Assembly: GCA_963932465.1 (NCBI GenBank)
Contig: OZ010786.1
Coordinates: forward strand, 443,226,619 to 443,290,618
Length of the DNA stretch: 64,000 nt
Source: Maratus speciosus
Taxonomy: Eukaryota > Arthropoda > Arachnida > Araneae > Salticidae
Direction: 5' to 3'
The position numbers and the translations under genes are program-made. Below are positions 12,451-24,641 of this stretch, piece after piece; within the stretch, counting starts at the first letter, position 1; every line of letters begins with the position of its first letter. The notes under the pieces were generated by a model. The model was not told the DNA's origin. It ran no database searches and was given only the letters and a program-made list of their open reading frames with translations.

Positions 12451-12831
12451 TCAAAGATGTTTTTTCTCCAACCAATAAAATTTTTTTCTCCAATCTCAAA
12501 GATCCAATTGACGACCATAATACCTGGGGCATTTATGGAATTTTCTATGAGTGCAGCCTCTCTTACATTGGACAGACGAAGCGTGCTCTAAGAATTAAGC
12601 TGAAGGGACACCAGAATTACGTTAGAAAGCAGAAATGTGAGAAACCTACAATAGTTAACATTGTTGGCATTACAATAGCTAAACACCGTTGGAATTTCAA
12701 CCGTTAGTTTAATTATTAAGAGGCTAACATTATTCAAAAATGTAATTCAGTTTTGGATCTAGGCTTTTACGAAACTCAATATATTCTTAAACATATTCCT
12801 TCCTTAGTGAATGATATGACCAGCTTATGAT
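12451..12831 (+). pseudogene. Penelope-like element: GIY-YIG endonuclease remnant
   Basis: The frame from about 12451 reads into DDHNTWGIYGIF then YECSLSYIGQTKRALR, a clear GIY...YIG pair with the following Arg-bearing helix. Penelope-like retroelements carry this nuclease at the C-terminus of their reverse transcriptase. Downstream, after a stop at about 12704, fragments ANIIQKCNSVLDLGFYETQYIL and PSLVNDMT complete the usual C-terminus, ending near 12831. Internal stops and an indel make it non-functional. No reverse transcriptase domain is visible upstream, so the copy is 5'-truncated. Following DNA to about 13090 probably is 3' UTR, including CTGAGGAAGGGGATCC. Confidence 0.8.
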
Positions 12832-14420
12832 CCTTTTCTCTCGCTAGTGTGGAGAGATCCTGCGCAGTAACTCATTTTTTAATTAGTTCTGGTCCATTAC
12901 GTCATTTCTTTGAGATATATATACTCTTGTTTTCGCCTTTTCAATCAGTCCATTAGCGAGTACTCGGGGCTATAACCAAGGGGGCTATAACCTTCGAACA
13001 CATTTTAATTCTTTTTTTTTTTTCCTCTCACTGAGGAAGGGGATCCGGGAATCCTCAAAATGATCGCATGTGATTTCTTATGTCGTGCTTGTACGTATTT
13101 GTGCGTTAAATCGTTGTTAAAAATTTTAGCTAATGTATATTCTCAGGTTGTTGTTTTTTCAGTTTGAAATTTTCGATATGTGAACATTTCCTAACTTGAG
13201 AAAGATCTAATTTGTAAACGAGTTCATTCCAAACATTTTGAAGTTTTACATTATCAACGGTTCTTAATGAAGTACTGGTGCGTTATTTAAGTTCTTTGAG
13301 TGTTTTCGGTAATCATAGCTCTTAATCGATATCTTTGATGTAATCCAACATAAAGATATCACAGGGCGTAAAATCTGAGTCTTAGCGGCCATATGAATAA
13401 GGCTGTCCTCGGAGAGGTCTCTTTTTATATACACTAAATCAAAACTTTTACTACCATTATGTCAGCAAATAAATAAATAGAATGCTAAATTCATCTTTAA
13501 AACGTTAAACTTAAAATTACACTATGTGCAAAGTACTTAAAGGTGACAAATATTATTTAAAAAAATGTTAAATTACTTTAATATTTCTTAGTACTTTCAG
13601 CTATAAACATAATCTTTGTCAGAGAACACAAAAATAATGTTATTAATGTCTCATTTTCAAATTTCAAGTAGTTGGTGTCGAAAAGAGTGAAAGTGAAAGT
13701 CAATTTTTTGATCCGAGAAAAATTGGGAAAATAAAAACAACCGGCCATCTACAGCCGTGTCAAGACTTAAACAGAAGCAGAATATATAAGTTAATGTCGA
13801 AGATATAAAAATTATATGCCCCTAATAGAATTATCAGATTTAATTATACGTGAATCAATAGAAATTATTACTAAAGAAAATACTGTTTGTAATGACATTT
13901 TATCCCACAGCATGCCCGGAATTTGGCTCAGTTTGCTTAAAGAATCATAAAACACGTAATATTACACTCCCTCTATAACCATATTTTAATTTCCCAATCA
14001 ATGTTCCAATCAATCAATGTGGCTAATCTACAATCTAATCAACTGCAACTAATTTAATGACAGATGCTCACATTGACGAAATCACCTATTAAGTTTATTA
14101 CTATACAAGTAGCTTTGGCTTAAACTCTCCATTTTCCAAACAAACTGATATCACTCTTTTTAAAATGTCTGAATTTCTCATTCCGAATCTGTCATTTGCT
14201 GAAGAATTCCTCAGAAAGTTTCAAAATTTAACATCCGTTTTTGCCTTGGATTTATTTAAAGTACACAATGATTAAACAATTGACATCCGCATTATTTATG
14301 GCTTTATCGTCATTAGACAAATTTATAACAAGATGAATATGGGATTTCATCCTACACAAAACAAAGGGAAATTCAGACTATGGTTGGTTGGTTGATTGTG
14401 TTTATGACGGCCAATTATAA
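12832..14420. other. Probable Penelope-like 3' UTR followed by featureless DNA
   Basis: The first roughly 260 bp are less AT-rich and contain CGGGGCTATAACC repeats and CTGAGGAAGGGGATCC, consistent with a retroelement 3' end. The rest is AT-rich with no gene signal I can support. Confidence 0.4.
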
Positions 14421-14424
14421 ACAG

Positions 14425-14500
14425 GAGGGATATAGGCCCTAAGGGGGGGGGGGTGCCCTTCGTGGGGGTCTTTCTAAGGGAACCTAACCCGTATTAACGC
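14425..14500. repeat. Dispersed repeat B, copy 1
   Basis: Matches 15926-15996: GGGATATA-GCCC, then GGGGTCTTTCTAAGGGAAC and TAACCCGTATT-ACGC. The flank to about 14640 is unusually GC-rich and contains GGGTTCGAGCCC, which resembles a pol III B box. A retroelement or SINE tail is possible but unproven. Confidence 0.6.
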
Positions 14501-15344
14501 TTGTAAATCCAAGGTTCGAAGAAAACCACGAAAACTCTGAACGATTAGTCCGACAGGCGTGATTGGGTTCGAGCCCAGCAACTCCCGTCTACCAGCTTCG
14601 AGAGCAGAACCTCTCAGCCTCTGGTGGGGCGGAATATATGGTGCTCAGTGGTTCACAATAAGCTACAAACATCAAGCCATTCTGATTGGCTCACTACATT
14701 CAGACAATACTGATTTGTAACGTCTTGGCAGTGGCGATCGAATGCATCATGTAACGAGTATTTATTATGCGTGCAAGTTAATTATAACACAAATGAATGA
14801 TGATTCAGAATAATTTAAATAGTATGTAAATATGTACATAAATAATTTACCTACATTTATCAGATAATTTGTTTTATTTCTACAAACACAACAAAGCAAA
14901 TTGCACGCCTCGCTCGCTTTTAATAAATATTAGTATTGTTTGTGTGAGAGTTTGCAAACGTTGTAACTTAGTTTAGATTTTTTTGTCATGTAAAATCGTT
15001 TCGCGACAAGAAAAAAAAATCAATGAATTCATTAATCTCGTTGTGTAAAAATCTCAAAATTACATGAAATTCGTTCACTACAACGAATATTAAATAAATT
15101 TTCATTATATTATATAAATTGCTAATATTGTTTAAAATTACTTTTGTAACTTAATTAAATATTGAAAAATAACAAATTTAAATTATTTCAAACATTCCTC
15201 CCTGTATTCGAACTTGTGTTCTACAGTAATGGAGATAAATAGCATACCACAACGTATGCACTCTCGAACAGCTTAGAACTAAATTTTAATTCACTGGCCA
15301 CCGCTTCCAAGACATTGAAAGTCAGTATGGTCCGGATATCTTAA

Positions 15345-15854
15345 CTCTTAAATGCCTGATTTTTCAAAAATCATTTTAATAATGTTTTTCGGCTTTCATT
15401 TTTTAAATAAATCATGGGAAAAATACTTTAAAAAATCCTATTCTGTTTTAAGTATGGTTTACGGCTAAAATACAGTTTGTTACTAATGGACAATACTGGT
15501 CTTTAATTGAAAAAATAATTTTAGTCCATAAAATTCTATAATATTAAACACACAAGAATTTTGGGAACTATAATAAGAAATAAATTTTACTTGTTCACTG
15601 CAGAACAAAATGGGGTATTTCGCAAGCTTCCAAGCAAAACTAAAAGAACATGTACCAACAATTGAAAGAATACACCCATCTTTATTCATAAACAGCACAA
15701 GTGTTGCCATCTACATGTTGAAAATCAATTTAATAATATTTTCAGATTATATTTTATTGGCAACATTAGACATTATAGCTTCAAAATTATTCTATAGCAT
15801 TTTAGAAGCCTAAATCGGGTATGTTGCCGAAAAGCAACACCCGGCATTTAAGGG
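15345..15854. mobile_element. TTAA-type MITE, 510 bp
   Basis: TTAA at 15341-15344 and 15855-15858. Ends read CTCTTAAATGCC and CCCTTAAATGCC inward, a 12-bp terminal repeat with one mismatch. Open frames on both strands inside it are overlapping shadows with no known domain. Confidence 0.75.
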
Positions 15855-15925
15855 TTAATATGGCGAGTGAATCAGAACGCTTCGGATCGGGTTGGGGTGA
15901 CTTTTTGACGACCGATTTTCTACAC

Positions 15926-15996
15926 TAGGGATATAAGCCCGATGGGGTAGTGCCCTCCGTGGGGTCTTTCTAAGGGAACATAACCCGTATTTACGC
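15926..15996. repeat. Dispersed repeat B, copy 2
   Basis: Second copy of the 14425-14500 sequence, just outside the right end of the 510-bp MITE. Confidence 0.6.
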
Positions 15997-15999
15997 ATC

Positions 16000-17308
16000 A
16001 GAACGCTTCGGGATATGAGAATGTTGTGAACATGCATTCCAGCTCGTCCAATCTATCGTTGTGCGACGGCAAAAAAATAAAAGAAATAAAAAAAAAATAT
16101 TGGAATGTTTTTCATTATTTTCATATATTACTTTATATAATACGCGTGACAGCTTTAAAAAAATATTTTTTTTTAAATCTGGTCATACATATATGATAAT
16201 AATTAGTCTTTATCGACGCCTAACTTGATTTCCTTGTATTTGTTCATAATATACATGTAGATTTGGAGTTATTTCATGTATTTTACTCCCTAATCTATAG
16301 GTTATACATTTTTTTCATATTATCTATACCTGTTATATTTAGCGACATAGTAAAATGATACTTGGTTTCATGTAACTGTCTGAAATATTCGTGCACAATT
16401 ACGAGGCCCAATTTGGATGCCTAATTATTTTAAAACAAAAGTGTGTATTACACACAAGTATAATAAATATTGCTGATTTAAATATCCTTATTATCCTAAA
16501 TATCCTTATTAAATTTAATATCCTTATTAAATTTAATATCCTTACTAGTCACCAATTCTTTTCCGTATAATACAAAAAGAAATCTTTTAAAACATTGTAT
16601 TATCACAACTTAAATAAAAGATAGCACTAAATACACACTTCTTAAAAATAATTAAAGACATCGAGGCGGAATTTACTAAAGTAATTATATACTAATTAAG
16701 TAAGAGTTTTTCAATAAAGAATTGAAAATTGTTTTCCATAAACGAAAGTATATTTTCAAAAGCTTTAAGTTTTAATGAGATATTTCGCTTTCTGAACATT
16801 TTGGTTGCATATGTGGATAGTTATTTTTACTGTATCTGTAATCCAATTTGCTTTCATGCATAAATTTTCAAAATTAATACATTATTTATTATTTCGTGGA
16901 GCAGGATCCCCTCCCCTCTTCTACTATTCTTATTCGAATGATAAAGGACATAATTTGGGAATATATATCATTCTGCAACAATGAAATTTAAAAGAAATGC
17001 ATGTTATAACTGTCGTCTTTTCTAAATGTATTCAGATAGCTTAATAATAATTTAATTAGAAAAAAAATAGCTAATGTAATATTGTTTGGATGTTATTTAA
17101 ATTAGGGCTTTAAAATAAAGTAAAAAATTGTTTAAACATATGATAAAAACTAATCCATCTGCTCTAAAAAAATAAAAAAAAAATACCCTTTTCGGTGCGG
17201 AGTTTGTAAAATGGTAAAATCAGATACGGACACTAGAATTTACAAAATAATTTATTATAAAATAACTATTTGTTTATTGTCACGTACCTCATAAAAGGTA
17301 AATTTTAT
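16000..17308. other. AT-rich DNA with a short tandem repeat
   Basis: No gene seen. At 16481-16545 a roughly 19-bp unit (ATATCCTTATTAAATTTA) is repeated three to four times. Confidence 0.5.
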
Positions 17309-17312
17309 TTAA

Positions 17313-18142
17313 CCCATTTATGACTAGCGTCCCGTTTTTGGAACGGTTCGAATTTTAATATATTTTTATAGTTTTCTTCTTCTTTATAACATGAAAATTG
17401 TATTAGCAATTGTCTATAAACGCCTTTATCTATTATCAAGAGATGACAGCATAAGATTGATATTTATTTGGTTAAATGAAGATTTTTTTCGGTGTTTATA
17501 GATTTTTCATTTTTCAAGATAGCGAAACGTAAAAAGAAAGTTTATTTGTGTTTTTTATATCAAGATAAATGAGATCAAAATAAATAAACCATAATCTTAG
17601 CTTGTAGACTTCTTTGAAATACGAATTTCTTTAAATTGAGAAATTATATGTTCAAGTCTATTTTTATGCATATTTGTAACGTACAAAATATAGGGCGCTA
17701 GGCACAAATTGATACATATTTCTATTAGCCATTTAGGGGACAGCTAGTTATGTAAAGTCCTTTTCAAGATAATTTTGAAATAAATTGTTTTTTTTACCCT
17801 CAAATACAATTATTCTTAATTTGTTATTAATAATACTTATAATGTTATTAGTCTCTGTAAAAAAATAAATATATTTTTTTTAATAGTTGATAAAAATACT
17901 AATTATAGTATATAATATACAATTTAAAAGCTCAATTTACATAAATTTAGGCAAAACATACAATTATGCATCTTTCCACATATGGATATTCCCACATTTA
18001 ATATGTTTACATATTATCATATAAATACGAAAATGTTTTAGAGTAATTATTTGTAGTATTTTTCTAGCTCATTTTGCAACATTTTAAAGTCATTTTACCA
18101 ACAAATTTGAAAAAAAAAAACAGATATTCAGGCATAAATGGG
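17313..18142. mobile_element. TTAA-type non-autonomous element, 830 bp
   Basis: TTAA at 17309-17312 and 18143-18146. Ends read CCCATTTATGACT and CCCATTTATGCCT inward. It has the same end architecture as the smaller MITEs but is longer, very AT-rich and without coding capacity. Confidence 0.75.
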
Positions 18143-18361
18143 TTAAATATTCTTTGTACCAGAAAAGTTGAAATTTATTCTGATATTCGTTTGACATATT
18201 ATCAAGAGTCTCAACTTTTTGACTTTATGAAACTGACAATGAAATTTCTGAATCCTATAACGTATTTTAGTAATGCTTATTAAAAATATGCAAAATGGAT
18301 ATGCGTTTACAAATGTTCATTAACATTTTCCCTGAGACATAATCTTAAATATTTGAGTGAG

Positions 18362-18662
18362 AAATTCTGAGAAAAATCTTTATTCCGACTCACTTGCAGC
18401 TAAAATTATTTGCGTCCGTTAATCTTGCAAATTTGAACCATTTCAGTTGCAAAGCATTGGTATTGTTAAAGTACTCAAGTGATTGGCTGACACCAGGATT
18501 TACACTACATACGCAATTAGAGATGTACAGAAAAATTTTATTCCTATTATTTTCTTCCTATTTCTATGACAAATTAATATTTAAAAAATATCATCTTATT
18601 CATTATAAAATAAGACTTTTATTTCAAAATTCTGGTGTCAATGTTGCAATTGTGAAATAACA
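18362..18662. repeat. Possible MITE core with ACACCAG box hairpin
   Basis: GATTGGCTGACACCAGGATTT (about 18480) pairs with CAAAATTCTGGTGTCAATG (about 18625), the same inner box as in the TTAA MITEs. TTAA flanks (near 18320 and 18661) are present but the terminal repeats are not convincing. Confidence 0.35.
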
Positions 18663-19243
18663 TTAAGTAGGATACATTATATCTCACTACCCTTCAAGGG
18701 GTTTTAAATGACTTCTAAGCATGTTTTACATGCTCAATTCCCGATTTGTCTAATTCATATAATATAATCCAGGTCTAAGCTATTAGTTTTATAATTCTGG
18801 ATAACTAATTGCTATACTGCAAATATATATATAAGGTTTAACTGTTTTCCCTAATGACAATTGTGTCCCCAATGACGGTAAATCATTTTTTGCAAATTCT
18901 TCATTCTGCTTATCATTCCATTTACAGTTCCTCTCAAACGTTTAGGTGTGCATTAAAATATGATAATAAAAACGGAAGGAGTAATGTAGGAAATAATTTC
19001 ATGACACATTCTGAATATGTTATTGAAATTAAATACAGTAGAAATATTACAATAGTTATATCAGCACCATTATTCAAAACCTAAGCTTTTTTTATTAAAA
19101 AATACAGTCTAGAAAAATGTCCGCGCATTATTGAAATATTCACAAATGCTGGATTGCTGGATGCTCATTCAACTGTTCGAACCACCCAAGCATTTTCTCT
19201 GAGCAGTCAAACACCGAATATTCAATTTACATTTTTGTTTAAG

Positions 19244-20415
19244 ATGCCGAAATTCGCGAAAGTAGAACTTTTGAAAATTTTTATATTGAATTGGATTGAT
19301 AATACAGTTACAGAAATTACTCGAATTTTAAACCGTTCAAAGCAATGACTTCTAAGAAATATTATTTTTGACTGTAAACGAGGATGTTGGAGTCATGTGT
19401 AACAATTTTTCAGATCAAACGAAATGTTATAATATTGGTATTAAAAGAAAATGTAATATAATAAGTAAGCAAATTAAATCTAATCATGGCGTCAATATTT
19501 CAAAGGCCAGAATGTATAGGCGCATACGAGAATGTAAGAACATTACTAAAAAAAAGTCTCGGAAACCGCATTTAAAATCGAAACAGAAACAGGCCAAATA
19601 GGATTTGACTCAAAAGTAGGCTCAAAAGTAGACTCAAAAGTAAAAATCGAACTCACAAGTGACTCATCGTGTTATTTAGAGACAAAACAAAATAGAATCT
19701 GAATGGCCCTGATCCTTGGAATTTCCACTGACATAACCTCAAGAAGCAACCGAGTATCTTATTCCGTTCACCAGTGTTGCCAGTGGGCTATTTTTTTAAA
19801 TTTAGATTTCTTGATTGGCACCACTTTCCTGAAATGGAAAAATTTCCCTTATTTTTGCCTTAACTAATGTGTCATTAAATAAGGCGAAATTTACTATTTC
19901 AAAAAAGTGTTGCCAATCAAGAAATCTGAATTTTAAAAAGTAACCCACTACACTGCCGTAGACGACAATGCGGCAAGTCTCCGATATTTTGTGAGGCGAT
20001 TGGCTTCAATGACGAAACCAACTTGATCTTTCACCATAGAGGAATCGAAATTCAAGAAAGTATGAAGAATCACTAGAACAACATCTACTCCAGTTTAGTG
20101 ACATCTTAGATGGTCCTGAGTGAAGATTTCTGCACGACAATGACTTATTTCACAACTCACACAGTATAAGACAATGGTTTTCCCTGAAAACTGTTTATGT
20201 TTGAGATTGGCCAGTTTTAAGCCCAGACCTCAACCCAAATGAGAATATTTGGAACTGTAACGTGTACAAGAATGGTCAGCAATATGACTCTACTGAAATA
20301 CTAAAAGTTGCCATAGTAAAATCGTGGTATATTCTGCTACCAATAATATATCAAAGAATAATTTATTCAATGGAAACACGATTATTCGATGTTACTTCAA
20401 ACAAGAGGGAAAATT
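19244..20415 (+). pseudogene. Tc1-type transposase pseudogene
   Basis: The start region reads MPKFAKVELLKIFILNWID, an N-terminal helix-turn-helix-like opening. After frameshifts, basic DNA-binding-like text (ISKARMYRRIRECKN) follows to about 19600. The C-terminal catalytic part reappears at about 20125-20410: FLHDNDLFHNSHSIRQWFS, then DWPVLSPDLNPNENIWN with the second Asp and the third acidic residue in the SPDLNPxENIW motif of Tc1-like DD34E enzymes. The C-terminus resembles the family's usual ending. The middle, with the first catalytic Asp, is missing or unrecognisable, and a palindromic MITE (19782-19950) interrupts it. Clearly dead. Confidence 0.75.
19782..19950. mobile_element. 169-bp hairpin MITE inside the Tc1 pseudogene
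   Basis: Arms AGTGGGCTATTTTTTTAAA and the inverse TTTTAAAAAGTAACCCACT bound an inner palindrome with GATTTCTTGATTGGCACCAC paired with AGTGTTGCCAATCAAGAAAT. The apex carries TAAATAAGGCGAAATTTAC. Target duplication is not clear. Confidence 0.75.
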
Positions 20416-20530
20416 TTATTTCATTGCGTATAAGCATTTAATACTATAATGCCGGGAAATTTTACCTAAGTTTTATAAAAATATTTTAAACCAGAAAATA
20501 TATTTAAAATTATTTAATTTAATTGTTTAA

Positions 20531-23449
20531 TAGGGTGGTCACAGGAAATCAATTTTCGAATTTTTCCCAGGGGACTCCCCCCCCCCCAGAAATTAGCCAA
20601 TTGCTAAGAAAATGAGATTGACAAAGTTTCACCTCATTATGATAATGTTAACCCCTACCTCATTGAGGTAAAAGTTTAAAAAAAACTTAATTTTTCGCAA
20701 AAAATGCTGTTTTTACTTCATAAAATGCATGCAATTAAACCTAGAAACATAACACGCGTCTCATTTCATAAAAAATGTTTTTGTCTTGAAGAACCACACA
20801 CCATATTTTGTAAAGATTTATAGATTTAACATATATGCGCATTTTTAAGGATCAGACTCGATATGAATCCTAAATGTTGACTTTTTATGAAAAGGCGAAA
20901 AAACATTGTAACATTCCATTTCTTCTGCTTTTCACCTTTTTGTTTTCATTTTGTACGCAATAAAGGGTTTAATTAAAAACCTTCCAATGTAAATGAAAAA
21001 AAAAACTAATAAGTAATAAGTAAACTTAACAAATAAATAATAAGTAAACTTAAAGAATTAAATGAAAAAAAGGGCAAAGAAAGTATAAAAATGAGAATAA
21101 ATAATGTTCAAATGCATTATATTATTAAAGTTTTGTTGCAAGAAAGGAAGCATTACAAATAAAATAAATTATTATTCTTTACAATTGTCACAGTAAGATG
21201 GTAATGGTTTAGATAAGCTGGCTTTTGAAGAGTCTTGCAAAGTTTTTCTACATTCAGATACAACTTTTAACAGAAACTGTTTCTGTCCTTTTTCTTTTGT
21301 TAAAGAGGAATTGAAATCTCAGATTAATTTCATTGCCCTATCAGCTGTGTCATTGCCAACCTTAAAACCATTCACTATTTTTTAAAAATAATATTTATTT
21401 TCACACCATACATCGGGAACAGTACTTAAAAAGTGCGCATTAATATAAAATCTCTTAAAATTTACAGTTTGAGATGGAACAAAAACATCAACTTCTTTGT
21501 CCAATAAATAATCCACTTCGTTGAAACCTTTTATTGTTCTTACATTAAAACCATCATCATTATTTTCTTCTTCAAATGACATTAATTTTACAGCTATGCT
21601 TATTTTGATTTTTCTTTTCCAAAGTATCGTCTAAAAATGAAAATGCAACTTGAACCTAGTTAAGATACCAATGGCGGTTTATCATTTTCTTTAGTTAGCG
21701 CTTTGTCTCTAACCTATTTATCACTTTTTCTGTGGTCAACAAGTCATTTTATTAATTTCAGGTCTTGATTGAGGGCAAAGTGGGAGTAGGAGCATTGAAC
21801 CAGTATTTGACAATAAATATATATTATAAATAAGCAAAATAAGCTCTATACCTTCTTTTACTAAATGGTGTGTGCCATCCATCTGGCATGATTAACAGAA
21901 CCAGGTTCTCTGAAAATATGTCTGTGGGAGGAAGACGTCTTATAAAAATTACACAAAATTGGATCATTTCTTTATAATCATACCTGCGCAGTTCATTTTT
22001 TAAATGTTCTGTAAGAAAACTGGAAATTTCTTCTGAATTAAGTATTTTATATCTAATATTTCATCTTTAGTAGCATTTTTGTACTTAGTCTGAACTAACT
22101 TAGACTACCGATTCCGAAATTATTTTTAAATATCTGGCTGAGGGACAGTAATTGTGCCCACTTTGCAATAAAAACAGCTTTTAGGATAGTTTCTAAATTT
22201 TGGTGACGACATGGTAAATATAGAAAATATTTTATATAATAATTGCTATAACAAAACGCAGGTTCCTCTGAGCGACCAGTGTTTACTGCAGTGTTATCAA
22301 AACACATTGTCTGGATTTTACCAACTTCCTCCCACTCTTCAACTGCTGAAAATACAGCTTTTACCTGAGTTATTTCGATACTATTTTCAAATTAACGAAT
22401 TCCTATTAACTGTTTTTCATTTCCACAGCTAATTAAAACTGCTATCCTCTCTACATTTTCTTTATTCAAACAATGAGGAAATAGTTTTCCGTGATCCCTG
22501 CGAACAATAGCTCACTCTAAATCGGAATTTTTAAATATGTTTTTGTTGAGCTCAGATCTTTGTTTTCGAAATAGTAGCTTGCGGAGTTTTATTCCAATTC
22601 TACTTAAAATTAAAGTCTATGGTTAACTGGTGGGTATACTGTTATTCTAGCAGCTTCTCTGATGTTCAGTTTCACTTGGCGAACAGTATAAAATAAAACA
22701 CGTAAAACTTTACAGCTACTAGTAACTTACTGTCGGTGATTTGATGAGACATGTGGTCAATCTAAAACAATATTGCATTTCTGCCATCATACCGAAAAGG
22801 GGGGGGGGGCGGAAGGAATGAAAAAAATGTAGGTCATAAATGAATGTAGGTAACAAAAACAGCCTTGAAAAATTCAGATGTTCCGTTTAAATACGCTTCA
22901 ACATCAATACAAATTGAGGAGATCTTTCTTTCCAAGCACAGAACTAGATAACTAATTAATTAACCAAAATTTATGAAATATTTTTAAAGTTACAAAAACT
23001 GTTCAATTTTTTTTTGCCTTTTAATTCAAATAATAGAAAAAAAATTATCAAAAGTAATCAAAATTATTCATTTGTCATTTTTCAATTGTATTTCTAAAAT
23101 GCAGAGTTTGAGAGTATGGTTTACGAGCTGACCTGAAAAATACTAAATGTCATTAAATATAAGTTTTGATGAGAGTGAAAGTTCAAGGCAACAACATTTT
23201 CTATGAAATAAAACAAGAATCAGATTTCTAATGCAATTTGTTTTCATTTAATGAATGAAAAACTACAATTTTTCGCCAAAAATCACGATTTTTCATGAAT
23301 TCAACCTCGATGAGGCACGGGTTATTATTATGCAATTGAGCTAAAACTTTGCCAATCTCATTTTCTAATTAATTGGCAACTTTTAGAGGGGTCCCCCACA
23401 AGAAAAGGTTAAAATAAATTTTTCCCATATTGCTTATTGATTTTCCCTA
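20531..23449 (-). mobile_element. hAT-type DNA transposon 1, 2.9 kb, 8-bp TSD
   Basis: The element starts TAGGGTGGTC and ends with CCCTA. It is flanked by the 8-bp direct repeat TTGTTTAA at 20523-20530 and 23450-23457, which fits the hAT consensus nTnnnnAn. The first and last roughly 200 bp are imperfect inverted repeats, sharing AAAATGAGATTG-CAAAGTTT, CCTCAT-GAGGT and a homopolymer-rich GGGG-CCCC block. The transposase remnant inside is on the minus strand. Part of the interior (22042-22430) recurs at 27388-27775. Confidence 0.85.
21185..22330 (-). pseudogene. hAT-type transposase remnant of transposon 1
   Basis: Read on the minus strand, three segments are recognisable. About 22307-22095 gives MCFDNTAVNTG and, after an interval, LPCRHQNLETILKAVF, matching a D-NT--NTG plus CRHxxxE arrangement known to me from many unannotated arthropod transposase-like proteins. 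About 22040-21780 gives MPDGWHTPFSKRRYRAYFA. About 21370-21190 gives NGFKVGNDTADRAMKLI then KEKGQKQFLLKVVSECRK, the usual C-terminal block. Stops and frameshifts separate them. The N-terminus, toward 22700, is unrecognised. Superfamily assignment rests on these motifs plus the TSD. Confidence 0.65.
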
Positions 23450-23457
23450 TTGTTTAA

Positions 23458-24120
23458 CTTACTTCAGGGTAATTTATAAATTTAGTTTGTGAAGAAATTC
23501 CTGGTTGTAATTGACAATTAGTCCATTGGTCGATTTTGAATTGACACCTGCTCAGCGTTCTAGTGTTAACACATTGTTTTGTCACAAACATTTAGCTTTT
23601 TTTATCAACGTTATGATAATGTACCTGTTTATTTATTTTCATGCCATTTATTGGAATAATTTTATAGAATTTATTAATTGTGGATTTAATTTTGTATTGT
23701 TATTTAACAGGGTCTTAAAATACTCATTAGGAGATTTAAGAAGTTTGAATACAATAATTTTCCTAAAGTAATCTCGCTTTTTGTAAATACAGAATTTATT
23801 TCATTAAATAAAGCATTTATTACTGAACAGAAAATCTTCCCTTGAGAAGTACGAACCCTATTTAATAATCGTGATTTTCTCACTATGCCTATTTTTTGAG
23901 ACAGACTATTTCATCATTAGTTTCAGCAAACCTATTCACTTTACCAGACTGAAGTGAAAAAAGTAAAATCTAATAGATATACTTATCAACTTCCAATTAA
24001 ACTTTAGTAAAATGTTAGTTAAATTGACCGACATTAAAATCTTTTCGAATCAGAAATTTTTTAAAGAATGAATTCAAATAGATTTCATAATGGAACAAGA
24101 AAAAGCACACTTTCTCCATC
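23458..24120. other. AT-rich DNA, no recognisable gene
   Basis: Nothing supportable is seen between the hAT-type element and the reverse transcriptase tail. Confidence 0.5.
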
Positions 24121-24531
24121 AGAGGTAAAGTCGCTGGAGCCTTTAATTCTATAAAACCTCTCCTTAACAGTAAAACCTTGTCTGTCCACAATAAATTAAT
24201 TCTCTATAACTCATGCATCCTTCCCATCATAACCTATGCCAGTCCGGTCTGGGGCTTCACTTGTAAGACCACTATGGACAACCTTAGTCGCTTGCACAAT
24301 TCCAACCTGCGTACTGTCCGTAACGCATCTCGTTATCTTCGCAACTCCACCGTCCGAAGAGACCTAAAAACTACTACCTTACGTAAGCGCATAAACGACT
24401 TAGCCAAAAAATTTTATGAAAAATTTTTTGACCTCCCTAATGAAATCGTATCGGAGCTACCGGATTATGACGCTTTTGAAGCCCACCATCGGAAACGGCC
24501 CAGGTTTTCCATAATTATGGACACTCAGTAA
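24121..24531 (+). pseudogene. Jockey-type non-LTR retrotransposon, C-terminal end of ORF2
   Basis: The frame reads KVAGAFNSIKPLLNSKTLSV (from about 24127), then ILYNSCILPIITYASPVWGF, then LSRLHNSNLRTVRNASRYLR, NSTVRRDLKTTTLRKRIND and a final LPDYDAFEAHHRKRPR. The TYASPVWG and RxxRNxTxxRDL signatures are characteristic of the region after the reverse transcriptase in jockey/BEL12-like LINE elements of arthropods. The stop is at 24529-24531. The copy is strongly 5'-truncated: endonuclease and polymerase are missing, as expected from incomplete reverse transcription. Codon use is GC-richer than the surroundings. It is followed by about 60 bp of T-rich 3' UTR and an A-rich tail. Confidence 0.85.
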
Positions 24532-24641
24532 ATCTGAGTTCACCACGCTATATTTAGCCTTCTCTTTTTTTTCTTTCCTTTTTATATACTTTTCTTAAAA
24601 AAAAAAAAAAAAAAAATAAATAAATAAATAAATAAATAAAA
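24532..24641 (+). repeat. LINE 3' UTR and A-rich tail
   Basis: A T-rich UTR is followed from about 24597 by an A run grading into (AAAT)n to 24641, a usual LINE 3' terminus. Confidence 0.7.

Noticed and set aside
15483..15813. Overlapping open frames of 60-75 codons on both strands
   Set aside because: They lie within a TTAA-type MITE, overlap antiparallel, are A/T-driven and have no recognisable domain.
18854..19084. 76-codon open frame starting MTIVSPMTVNHFLQ
   Set aside because: No domain, composition follows the local AT content, no splice or transcript evidence available.
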